64,000 nt of DNA, from positions 1 to 64,000 of the forward strand of contig QFQY01000021.1 in NCBI GenBank assembly GCA_003248805.1, given 5' to 3'. Origin of the DNA: Chelatococcus sp. (GTDB lineage: Bacteria > Pseudomonadota > Alphaproteobacteria > Rhizobiales > Beijerinckiaceae). The translations under genes and the position numbers were made by a program. The notes under the pieces were generated by a model. The model was not told where the DNA came from. It saw only the letters and a list, made by a program, of their open reading frames with translations, and ran no database searches. Below are positions 1 through 7,059 of this stretch, piece by piece. How positions within the stretch are numbered: position 1 is the first letter of the stretch; every line of letters starts with the position of its first letter.

Positions 1-76
1 GTCGGAGCGAGAGGATTCGAACCTCCGACCCCTTGTCCCCCAGACAAGTGCGCTAACCGGGCTGCGCTACGCTCCG
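1..76 (-). tRNA. tRNA-Pro (GGG anticodon)
   Basis: Read on the minus strand the segment folds as a complete cloverleaf. The acceptor stem CGGAGCG pairs with CGCTCCG, followed by discriminator A and the first C of CCA at the window edge. The D-arm is of the AGCGCAGCCCGGTTAGCGC type, the anticodon stem is CTTGT/ACAAG with loop CTGGGGG (anticodon GGG, proline), and the T-arm carries GGTTCGAATCC. Whether CCA is fully encoded cannot be seen because the window ends there. Confidence 0.95.
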
Positions 77-273
77 ACGGTTGGGCTTATAGTGGCGGGC
101 GCACGGGGATGCAATCGGCTTCAGCATCCTTCCTCAACCCGTTTGACCTCGGTCGGCAGCCATGAGGCTTCTCATCCTTATTTAACTCCGTCGCGAGGCT
201 TCGATTGCCTGCCGGCGGCGCCGGCGGCATCGTCCAGCCTGCGCGCGAATGCGCTGGAATGGGTGAGAACGCG

Positions 274-1092
274 ATGTCCCTGGCCACTGCGAGCGGCAAT
301 CCGAGCGAAAGGCTGCGTGTCGTCGGCGGGCGGGGAACCGGCTCCCTGGCGAGCTTCTTCGCGGAGCTGCGGCCCGACTGGCACTCGCAATGGGCCTGGG
401 ACCACTACGAGTCGACGATCCTGGCGCTCGCGCGCCAGTTCGGGCTCCGCCGGGTCTGCGAGATCGGGGGTGGGCGCGATTCGGCCTTCTCGCCCGAGCA
501 GGCCCTGCGCGACGGGCTCGAGGTCACGGTCAACGACATCGACGCCGGCGAACTCGCACTCGCGCCGCCCGGCCTGAAGACCGCGCATTTCGACGTCGCC
601 GGCGATCTCTCCGAGCCGGATGTGCGGCGCGGCAGCTACGATCTCATCGTTTCGCGCATGGTTTTCGAGCATGTCGCCGATGTCGAGCGGGCCTGGACCA
701 ACGTCCATGCCCTTCTGGCTCCGGGCGGGGTCGCGCTGGCGTTCTTTCCGACGCTCTGGGCCCCCGTCTTCGCCCTCAACCATATCCTGCCCGAGACGGC
801 CTCGCGGGCGATCGTGCATGCGCTGTTCCCGGCGAGGCGCGCCGATGGCGACGATCCCAAGTTCCCGGCGCATTACGACTGGTGCCGCGGCAGCCGCGCG
901 ACGCTCGCCCCGATGCTGGAGCGTGCAGGCTTCCGCGACATCCATGTCCAGCGCTTCTGGGGGCACGGCTATTTCGACCGCATGCCGGGGCTGAAGCAGC
1001 TCGACCATGGCTTCAACGCGCTCGCCGCGCGGATCGGCTGGGACCTCGTGACGACCTACGCCTTCGTCGTGGTCCGCAAGGACAGGGCCTGA
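274..1092 (+). CDS. class I SAM-dependent methyltransferase
   Basis: A 272-residue soluble protein with a Rossmann methyltransferase core. A glycine-rich SAM-binding motif VCEIGGGRDS lies at residues 61-70, an acidic residue follows in the next strand (VNDID), and a YDLIVSRMVFEHV stretch near residues 122-133 resembles motif IV of Methyltransf_11/23 proteins. The substrate is not evident. It neighbours an exopolysaccharide locus, so sugar or lipid methylation is possible, but this is inference. ATG 274 was chosen because GGTGAG lies six bases upstream. An in-frame ATG at 259 is an alternative. Confidence 0.8.
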   Translation: MSLATASGNPSERLRVVGGRGTGSLASFFAELRPDWHSQWAWDHYESTILALARQFGLRRVCEIGGGRDSAFSPEQALRDGLEVTVNDIDAGELALAPPGLKTAHFDVAGDLSEPDVRRGSYDLIVSRMVFEHVADVERAWTNVHALLAPGGVALAFFPTLWAPVFALNHILPETASRAIVHALFPARRADGDDPKFPAHYDWCRGSRATLAPMLERAGFRDIHVQRFWGHGYFDRMPGLKQLDHGFNALAARIGWDLVTTYAFVVVRKDRA

Positions 1093-1129
1093 CGGCCGGA
1101 GGATGGCCCGACGGGAGCGGCGGCGCCGT

Positions 1130-2374
1130 TCAGGGGGCCGTCGGCTTCGGTGAGGGAGGGGGCAGCACGGCCAGCCCCCAGACGAGTCCGAGCATCAGAT
1201 AGAGATGGCGCCAGTGGTCGGTGTCGATCTGCAGCCCCTGCAGGATCGTCACGAACAGCACGGGCCAGATCACGATCACATGGTTTTGCCAGGGCGTTCT
1301 CCGGAAGACCAGTCGCCAGCCGACATAACAGGTCGCCGCCATCAGCCCGAGCCAGGCGAAGCCGCCGAGCCAGCCATAGGAGGCGAAGGCGTTGATGTAG
1401 ACGTTGTGCGGATCCTCCGGGAAATGCCAGCGGAAGCGCAGCGGTCCGAGGCCGTTCGGCGCTTCCAGCAGAAGCGGGATCGAGCGGATCTGGTTGCCGA
1501 AGCGGCCGGTGACGCCGCCGTCATAGTCCTGAACGAGACTGGCCCGCACCTCGAACACCTCGCGGATGCTCTCGAAGGAGAGGGCGATGCCGAGCGCGAC
1601 GACCGCCGCCGCGAAGGCGCCGAGCGTCAGCAGGACGATGCGGGCCCGCCGGCCGGCATCGGGCGCGACGAGGAAGGTCAACCCGACCATGAGCAGCGCC
1701 GAGGCGACGAGGTTGCCCCAGGCGCCTCGCGAGAAGGTCAGGAACAGGGCGAAGAGCGGGACGCTGATCAGGGCGAAGCCTCGGGGCAGGCTGGTGCGCC
1801 CGGTCAGGATGCGCTGCAGGATGTACAGGATGGGCAGAACGAGGAACGGCCCCAGCACATTCGCGTCCTTGAAGGTGCCGGATGCGCGCCCGTAGAGCGT
1901 GAACACGCCGCCGAGGCCGGCGACGTCGAAATAGCCCAGGATCGCGGCGAGACCCGAGCACCAGGCTGCGAAGAGATAGCCTCTGCACAGGGTCTCGAGC
2001 CGCGCCACCGTATCCTCGGCCATGATCGCGGCCAGCACGATGCAGGTGATCATCAGATAGACGGAAACCGCCGTGAAGCGCACCGAGTCGGTGTCGTCCA
2101 TCCAGGGGATGAGCGAGAGGACCCCGCCGAGATTGTAGAGCAGCAGGAGGAGCGCGAGAGGCAGGAGCTTCTGCGAGAAGCGGATTCCGGTCAGCGCGAA
2201 GACGAACAGGGCGAGCAGGAAGGCGAGTTCGTAAGGCGATGGCTCGATCAGCGCGAAGCCGCTGACCGCCGTCAGCAGCCACAGCGTTCCGCGCTTGAGC
2301 GCGGCATAGGAGAGCCGCAGCCGGTGTCCGCCGGCGCGCGACTGGCCGCTGCCCGTCGGCGCGAGCGCGCTCAA
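1130..2374 (-). CDS. O-antigen ligase / Wzy-type polymerase family membrane protein
   Basis: A 414-residue polytopic membrane protein with about ten hydrophobic segments. It has the features of the O-antigen ligase/polymerase (Wzy_C) family: a large periplasmic loop in the C-terminal half containing DPHNVYINAF (residues 321-330), and a conserved arginine-containing TFSRGAWG at 213-220. It probably polymerises or ligates lipid-linked oligosaccharide repeat units at the periplasmic face. The start is TTG at 2374, overlapping the stop of the upstream sugar-phosphate transferase by four bases, so the two are almost certainly translationally coupled. Ligase and polymerase cannot be told apart from sequence alone. 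Confidence 0.82.
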   Translation of the reverse strand: MSALAPTGSGQSRAGGHRLRLSYAALKRGTLWLLTAVSGFALIEPSPYELAFLLALFVFALTGIRFSQKLLPLALLLLLYNLGGVLSLIPWMDDTDSVRFTAVSVYLMITCIVLAAIMAEDTVARLETLCRGYLFAAWCSGLAAILGYFDVAGLGGVFTLYGRASGTFKDANVLGPFLVLPILYILQRILTGRTSLPRGFALISVPLFALFLTFSRGAWGNLVASALLMVGLTFLVAPDAGRRARIVLLTLGAFAAAVVALGIALSFESIREVFEVRASLVQDYDGGVTGRFGNQIRSIPLLLEAPNGLGPLRFRWHFPEDPHNVYINAFASYGWLGGFAWLGLMAATCYVGWRLVFRRTPWQNHVIVIWPVLFVTILQGLQIDTDHWRHLYLMLGLVWGLAVLPPPSPKPTAP

Positions 2375-3927
2375 TAGGCGTTCTCGCTCTTGGTGAGCAG
2401 CGAGAACGGCGTCTTCAGCAGGATGTAGAGGTCGAATTCCACCGACCAGTTCTCGATGTAGTAGAGGTCGTGCTCGACACGCTTCTGGATCTTGTCTTCC
2501 GTGTCGGTCTCGCCGCGCCAGCCGTTGATCTGGGCCCAGCCGGTGATGCCGGGCTTGACCTTGTGGCGCGCGAAATAGCCGTCCACGACCTGCTCGTAGG
2601 CGCGGTTCGACATGGTCGCGTGGATCGCGTGCGGTCGCGGGCCGACCAGCGAGAGGTCGCCCTTGAAGACGACGTTGAAGAGCTGCGGCAGTTCGTCGAT
2701 CGAGGTCTTGCGGATGAACCGGCCGACGCGCGTCACGCGCGGATCGTCCTTGGTGACCTGCTTGGCGGCGGTGAAGTCGCTCATGTCATGGCGGAGCGAC
2801 CGGAACTTCAGCACCTCGATCGCCTCGTTGTTGAAGCCGTAGCGCTTCTGCCGGAACAGGATCGGGCCCTTGGAATCGAGCTTCACGGCGATCGCGGCCA
2901 CCAGCATCACCGGCGACAGCGCGATCAGCGCCAGCGCGCCGACGATCCTGTCGAACAGCCATTTGACCACCACGTCCCAGTCCGCGATCGGCCGGTCGAA
3001 CACGTCGAGCACCGGCACGGCGCCGAGATAGGAATAGGAGCGCGGCCGGAAGCGCAGTTTCGAGCGATGGGCCGAGAGGCGGATGTCGATCGGCAGGACC
3101 CAGAGCTTGCGAAGCATCGCGAGCAGGCGCTGTTCGGCCGAGATCGGCAGGGTGAAGATCACGAGGTCGAGCCGTGTCCGGCGGGCGAACTCGACGAGGT
3201 CGTCGACGGTGCCGAGCTTGGGATAGCCGGCGAGCGAGTCGGGGGAGCGATCGTCGTTGCGATCGTCGAAGACGCCGCAGATGCGCAGTCCGGTGTCCGG
3301 CTGCGCCTCGAGCGCCCGGATCAGGGCCTCGCCCGCCTCGCCGCCGCCGACGATCACGGTCCGCCGGTCGAGACGCCCCGCCCGCGTCAGCCGCAGGACG
3401 ACGGCGGTCGCGGCGAGCCGGCAGGCGAGCAGCAGGAAAGCGCCTCCGCCATAGAAGCCCAGGAGCCAGACCCGCGAAACCTGATCGCTGATCTTGAGGA
3501 AGAAGAAGCAGGCCAGCGTGGCGCAGAACAGCATCGTCCAGCCGCTGAGCAGCTTCACGACCGATCGCAGATAGTGGCGCAGGGCGCCGACATTGTAGAG
3601 CCGCAGCGACTGGAAGAGCCCGAGTGCGCAGACCGCGACCGCCGGCACCGTGACGCGATAGGGCAGGGTGTTATCCACCTTGCCCGCCGCGTAGAGCCAG
3701 TAGATCAGCGCGCCGGCCGCCAGGATGGCGACCAGGTCGAGGAGGCGCGCGCACCCTTCGATCATCACCGGCGACAGCGTCGGCTTCACCGGCAAGGCGG
3801 CGATGCGCTCGGCCAGGGGATTCAGATCGCCGGCCGGCTTCGGCGGCGCCGTCCCGGATCCTCCCGGCGACGCGACGGAGGCGGGCCCGTCCGCCTTCAT
3901 CATGTCACGGACATCGAAAGCAGCCAT
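2371..3927 (-). CDS. undecaprenyl-phosphate sugar phosphotransferase (WcaJ/PssY-like)
   Basis: A 518-residue polyisoprenyl-phosphate hexose-1-phosphate transferase, which starts repeat-unit assembly by loading a sugar phosphate onto undecaprenyl phosphate. Four N-terminal membrane helices lie at about residues 60-180. A CoA_binding_3/Rossmann region with VGGGEAGE follows at 193-200. The C-terminal catalytic bacterial sugar transferase domain starts at about 321, with the membrane re-entrant helix at 327-350, KFRSLRHDM, DELPQLFNV (411-419) and LVGPRPH (427-433). The ATG at 3927 is preceded by GAGGA at suitable spacing. The open frame extends further upstream without family similarity. Which sugar is loaded (glucose or galactose) is not resolved. 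Confidence 0.9.
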   Translation of the reverse strand: MAAFDVRDMMKADGPASVASPGGSGTAPPKPAGDLNPLAERIAALPVKPTLSPVMIEGCARLLDLVAILAAGALIYWLYAAGKVDNTLPYRVTVPAVAVCALGLFQSLRLYNVGALRHYLRSVVKLLSGWTMLFCATLACFFFLKISDQVSRVWLLGFYGGGAFLLLACRLAATAVVLRLTRAGRLDRRTVIVGGGEAGEALIRALEAQPDTGLRICGVFDDRNDDRSPDSLAGYPKLGTVDDLVEFARRTRLDLVIFTLPISAEQRLLAMLRKLWVLPIDIRLSAHRSKLRFRPRSYSYLGAVPVLDVFDRPIADWDVVVKWLFDRIVGALALIALSPVMLVAAIAVKLDSKGPILFRQKRYGFNNEAIEVLKFRSLRHDMSDFTAAKQVTKDDPRVTRVGRFIRKTSIDELPQLFNVVFKGDLSLVGPRPHAIHATMSNRAYEQVVDGYFARHKVKPGITGWAQINGWRGETDTEDKIQKRVEHDLYYIENWSVEFDLYILLKTPFSLLTKSENAY

Positions 3928-4403
3928 GACGTTCAATCCTCGAACCCGTGTCCGGCGTCGCCGGGGCGCGCCGCACCGCTCCCGACTAGAGCAAATTGGT
4001 CTCGGAAGGCTTAACCCGACGGCTCGTTCTCTTACGGCCGGCCGGCGATCTCGGAGCGCTCCGCCGAGCCCGCGATCGGTGCCGGACGCGACCAGATCCC
4101 GTAGGGAAAGGTAAGCAAAACGAAGCCCGGCGGCCGCGCTGCGGGGGTTCGCGCGGGGTTGCCGCGCCGACCTTGCCTTGACCGGGCCGAGGGCCTCGGG
4201 CATATTGTCGGTGGATGAGCGACTGAGCACCATATCTTGTAGCGGGCCTGCGCGGCTTTTGTTTCGCGAGGCTCGCAGCGGTTTTTCGATCGACTGGCGT
4301 CGACGTTCCCGCAGTTTGCTCTCGTTCATTTTCAGCTCAAATCGAACTTGGCCCGTGACAGCGCCGCAGGCGCGACGCTCCCCTCACGCGCCCCGTGTGC
4401 ATC
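3928..4403. other. 476-bp divergent intergenic region, no gene recognised
   Basis: This stretch separates the minus-strand sugar transferase operon from the plus-strand SMR pair, so it should hold two divergent promoters. Open frames crossing it have no recognisable family similarity and read like GC-rich shadows. I looked for a guanidine-type riboswitch before the SMR genes and saw no paired ACGR-loop hairpins. Confidence 0.5.
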
Positions 4404-4757
4404 ATGTCTTTTCATTGGTTGGTTCTGCTCGCGGCGATCGCCGTCGAGCTCGTCGCGACGGTCGCGCTGAAGGCGGCTGTCGGGGCATCGGGGGCGGTGA
4501 CCTGGTTGCCGCTCCTGTTCATTGGCCTGTCCATCTCGTTGCTGGGGATCGCCTTGCGGGTCATTCCCATGGCGGTCGCCTATGCCGTGTGGGAAGGGCT
4601 CGGAATCGTCGGCATCGCCGCGGCCGGTCACTTCATGTTCGGGGAGGCGTTGACGCCGGGGCGCGTGGCCGGCCTCGCCGCGATCCTCGCCGGCATCCTC
4701 CTGGTCGAATGCGGCACGTCGGGAGACGAGGTCGCGGACGAGCGGAGGCCGTCATGA
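4404..4757 (+). CDS. SMR-family transporter subunit A
   Basis: A 117-residue four-helix membrane protein of the small multidrug resistance family. The essential membrane-embedded glutamate is present in helix 1 (Glu15 in AIAVELVATV), and the family pattern AYAVWEGLG is in helix 3. It overlaps the next SMR gene by four bases (ATGA), the arrangement of obligate heterodimeric pairs such as MdtIJ or EbrAB. A nine-base upstream GTG (4395) could also serve as start. The substrate is unknown, with cationic drugs, polyamines or a lipid-linked sugar all possible. The location within a polysaccharide locus is unusual. Confidence 0.85.
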   Translation: MSFHWLVLLAAIAVELVATVALKAAVGASGAVTWLPLLFIGLSISLLGIALRVIPMAVAYAVWEGLGIVGIAAAGHFMFGEALTPGRVAGLAAILAGILLVECGTSGDEVADERRPS

Positions 4758-5092
4758 CGGTCCCGGGACTGGAACAGGCGGCGCCGCTGCTCTGGCTGCT
4801 GCTCGCCGTCGTGCTCGAGATCGCGGGAACGACGTTGCTGAAGCTCTCGGACGGGTTGTCGCGCCGGCTTTTCGCCCTCGCCGGAGTCGGCCTCGTGGTC
4901 GGCGCCTTCGCGGCGCTCGCCCGCGCCGTCAGCGGCATGGAACTGTCGGTGGCCTATGTGGTCTGGGGCGGCGTCGGGCTGGTGGTGACGGCGGTGGTGG
5001 GCACGCTCGCCTTCGGCCAGCGCATCCAGCCTTCCGGATGGGCCGGGATCGCGCTCGTCGTCGCCGGCATGGCGGCTTTCAAGCTGCTTTGA
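4754..5092 (+). CDS. SMR-family transporter subunit B
   Basis: A 112-residue four-helix SMR protein with the conserved helix-1 glutamate (Glu22, VVLEIAGTTLLK) and a VAYVVWGGVG segment in helix 3. Its ATG overlaps the TGA of subunit A, so a heterodimeric antiparallel transporter is likely. Its last 14 bases overlap the 3' end of the convergent glycosyltransferase gene. The open frame continues far upstream, but the coupled ATG and family length fix the start at 4754. Confidence 0.85.
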   Translation: MTVPGLEQAAPLLWLLLAVVLEIAGTTLLKLSDGLSRRLFALAGVGLVVGAFAALARAVSGMELSVAYVVWGGVGLVVTAVVGTLAFGQRIQPSGWAGIALVVAGMAAFKLL

Positions 5093-6272
5093 CGGCCTCG
5101 GGGGAGGCGGGGCTGCGCGCCTCGATCGCGCTGCGGTAGGCGGCGATGACCCCGTCGATCATCGCGTCGAGGCGGAAATTCTGCCGCACGTTCTCGGCGA
5201 GGTCGGCCGCCTGCGCCTCGCGTTCCGCCTCGGGCATCGCCAGGATGCATCGGATGGCATCGGCCAGGATCAGCGCGTCGTTCGTCTCGATCAGACGATG
5301 GCTGTGGCGCGGGCCGTAGATCTCGCCGATGCCGCCGACATTCGTCGAGACCATGGGCATCGCCGCCGCGGCCGCCTCGAGGATGACATAGGGCAGCGAC
5401 TCCGCGCGCGACGGAACGACCATGATCCGCGCCTGCGCCAGCGCCTTGCGAATGGGGCTCGGCGGCTGGAAGGTGCATTGCGCCGCGATGCCGCGCTCGA
5501 CGGTCAGCTGCTTCAGCGCCGCTTCGTCCGGCCCGGAGCCGACGATGAGGATGCGCGGCGTCAGGCCGTCGCGGGTCCTGAGCAGCGAGAGCGCGTCGAT
5601 CAGCGTGTCGACGCCCTTCGCGGAGCGCAGCTCGCCGAGATAGAGCAGGTCGAAGGCCGCGTCGCGATGGTCGATCGGTTCGAACTCCTCCTCGGAGATG
5701 CCGTTCAGCACGATGCGGTGGCTGGTCCTCGGAGCATGGCCGATGCTGGCCTCGAAACGCCCGGCGATGAAGCGGCTCTCGAACAGGAACATGTCCGTGG
5801 CGCGTTCCAGCAGTCTCTCCACGCCCATGTAGATCCTGTGCGTCGTCGTGCCCGGCTTGTAGTTGAAGCTTCCGCCATGCGGCGTGTAGGCGGTGATGTA
5901 GCGCCGGCCGGGCGAGAGCAGGGCCGGCAGGCGTCCGTAGACGCCGCCTTTCGAGCCGTGGCAGTGGACGACGTCCGGGGCCAGCTTCCGCTGCAGGGCG
6001 ATCTCGGCCAGCTGGGCCTTCAGGTCGGTCGGGCCGGGATAGCGCGACATCGGCACGCGGGTGATGCCGAGCGTCATCAGGCCGGAGAGTTCGGCGAACA
6101 CCTCCTCCGCCCTTTGGCCACCTGCCGTGGAATCGCAGAAGATTCCGACCGCATGGCCGCGCTCCGCCTGGCCGCGAGCGACATCCAGCACATGCCGGAA
6201 CAGCCCTCCGAGTGGCGCGCGGAACACATGGAGAATCCGGAGCGGGCCGTTCGCGCTGCTCGTTTCGCTCAT
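5079..6272 (-). CDS. GT4-family glycosyltransferase
   Basis: A 397-residue GT-B fold glycosyltransferase. The N-terminal domain begins LRILHVFRAPLGG with a glycine-rich acceptor loop and a VVHCHGSKGG segment at 101-110. The C-terminal donor-binding domain has YLGELRSAKG at 211-220, GSGPDE at 245-250 and the retaining EX7E motif, Glu291 and Glu299 in ESLPYVILEA. It probably adds a sugar to a lipid-linked exopolysaccharide repeat unit on the cytoplasmic side. It lies 20 bp downstream of the export lipoprotein gene on the same strand, which suggests co-transcription. Donor and linkage are unknown. Confidence 0.88.
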   Translation of the reverse strand: MSETSSANGPLRILHVFRAPLGGLFRHVLDVARGQAERGHAVGIFCDSTAGGQRAEEVFAELSGLMTLGITRVPMSRYPGPTDLKAQLAEIALQRKLAPDVVHCHGSKGGVYGRLPALLSPGRRYITAYTPHGGSFNYKPGTTTHRIYMGVERLLERATDMFLFESRFIAGRFEASIGHAPRTSHRIVLNGISEEEFEPIDHRDAAFDLLYLGELRSAKGVDTLIDALSLLRTRDGLTPRILIVGSGPDEAALKQLTVERGIAAQCTFQPPSPIRKALAQARIMVVPSRAESLPYVILEAAAAAMPMVSTNVGGIGEIYGPRHSHRLIETNDALILADAIRCILAMPEAEREAQAADLAENVRQNFRLDAMIDGVIAAYRSAIEARSPASPEAVKAA

Positions 6273-6292
6273 GACGCTCCGCGATCCCGCGC

Positions 6293-6853
6293 TCAGAACC
6301 AGCGTTCCTTGATGACGACGGTGTCGCCGGGCTGCAGCGGGTAGGTGATCGGCACGACCGCCGTGACCAGCCGGCCCTCATAGGCGCGGGTGATCTCGGC
6401 CGTGGAGCGGTTGCCCCGCGGCGTGAAGCCGCCGGCGATCGCCACCGCCGTCTGCACGGTCATGCCGCTCACGAACGGGAACTGGCCTGAATTGGTCACC
6501 TCTCCGAGCACGAAGAACGGCCGGTAGGTGTCGACCTCGACGGAGACCCGGGGCTCGCGCAGATAGCCTGCGCGCAGGCGGGCCTCGACGGCCTTCTCGA
6601 GCTGCTGCGTCGTCCGCCCCTGGGCGTCGACCGTGCCGATGAGGGGCATCGAGATCCGCCCCGAGCCGTCGACGGCATAGATGTTGGAGAGATTGTCCTG
6701 GCCGAACACGATGATGCGCAGCCGGTCGCCGCTGGCGAGCAGATACGGGCCCTGCGGCTGTGAGAAGCCGAAATCGGGCAGGTCCGGCCGCGGCGCGCAG
6801 GCTCCTGCCGCCAGCGCGACGGCCATGACGAGAGTGGCGAGGCGTCGACTCAT
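6293..6853 (-). CDS. Wza-like polysaccharide export lipoprotein
   Basis: A 186-residue secreted protein with a lipoprotein-like signal (hydrophobic residues 6-18 ending AAGAC, acceptor Cys19). The Poly_export domain (GPYLLASGDRLRIIVFGQDN, residues 35-54) is followed by a SLBB-type segment, PFFVLGEVTNSGQFPFVSG, at 112-130. It is shorter than Wza (about 380 residues) and resembles the short GumB/ExoF-type export proteins of alphaproteobacteria. It would form the periplasmic/outer-membrane part of the conduit paired with the divergently encoded GumC-like protein. ATG 6853 gives the best signal peptide. A TTG at 6886 would add 11 residues. Confidence 0.87.
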   Translation of the reverse strand: MSRRLATLVMAVALAAGACAPRPDLPDFGFSQPQGPYLLASGDRLRIIVFGQDNLSNIYAVDGSGRISMPLIGTVDAQGRTTQQLEKAVEARLRAGYLREPRVSVEVDTYRPFFVLGEVTNSGQFPFVSGMTVQTAVAIAGGFTPRGNRSTAEITRAYEGRLVTAVVPITYPLQPGDTVVIKERWF

Positions 6854-6923
6854 CACTGGCAAATACCCATGCGGACCTTGCCTCAAGCTTTAGCGGCGGC
6901 ATGGTTAACAAAAGCTTCCCGCG

Positions 6924-6940
6924 CGGCCCCGAGGGGGCCG
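6924..6940. other. GC hairpin between divergent export genes
   Basis: CGGCCCC and GGGGCCG form a perfect 7-bp stem around a GAG loop in the 206-bp gap between the Wza-like and GumC-like genes. There is no T-run, so it is not an ordinary intrinsic terminator. It could be a transcript-end structure or a protein site. Confidence 0.35.
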
Positions 6941-7059
6941 TCGCCGCTCCCCCGGCAGGGCCGGCCGTGCGCCCTTAACCTCGCACTAACCTTACTGGGC
7001 TTTCATCCATGCCTGCGCTCTGTCCGGGGCGCGTGCGTTTTGCGTTGAATGGATGGGTC

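Noticed and set aside
2470..4014. 514-codon open frame opposite the sugar phosphotransferase
   Set aside because: The opposite strand has full catalytic motifs, and this frame has none.
4195..4403. possible guanidine riboswitch before the SMR genes
   Set aside because: No pair of ACGR-loop hairpins or other class signature is visible.
4178..4753. N-terminal extension of the second SMR gene frame
   Set aside because: It would overlap the first SMR gene in another frame and exceed the family length; the coupled ATG at 4754 is the real start.
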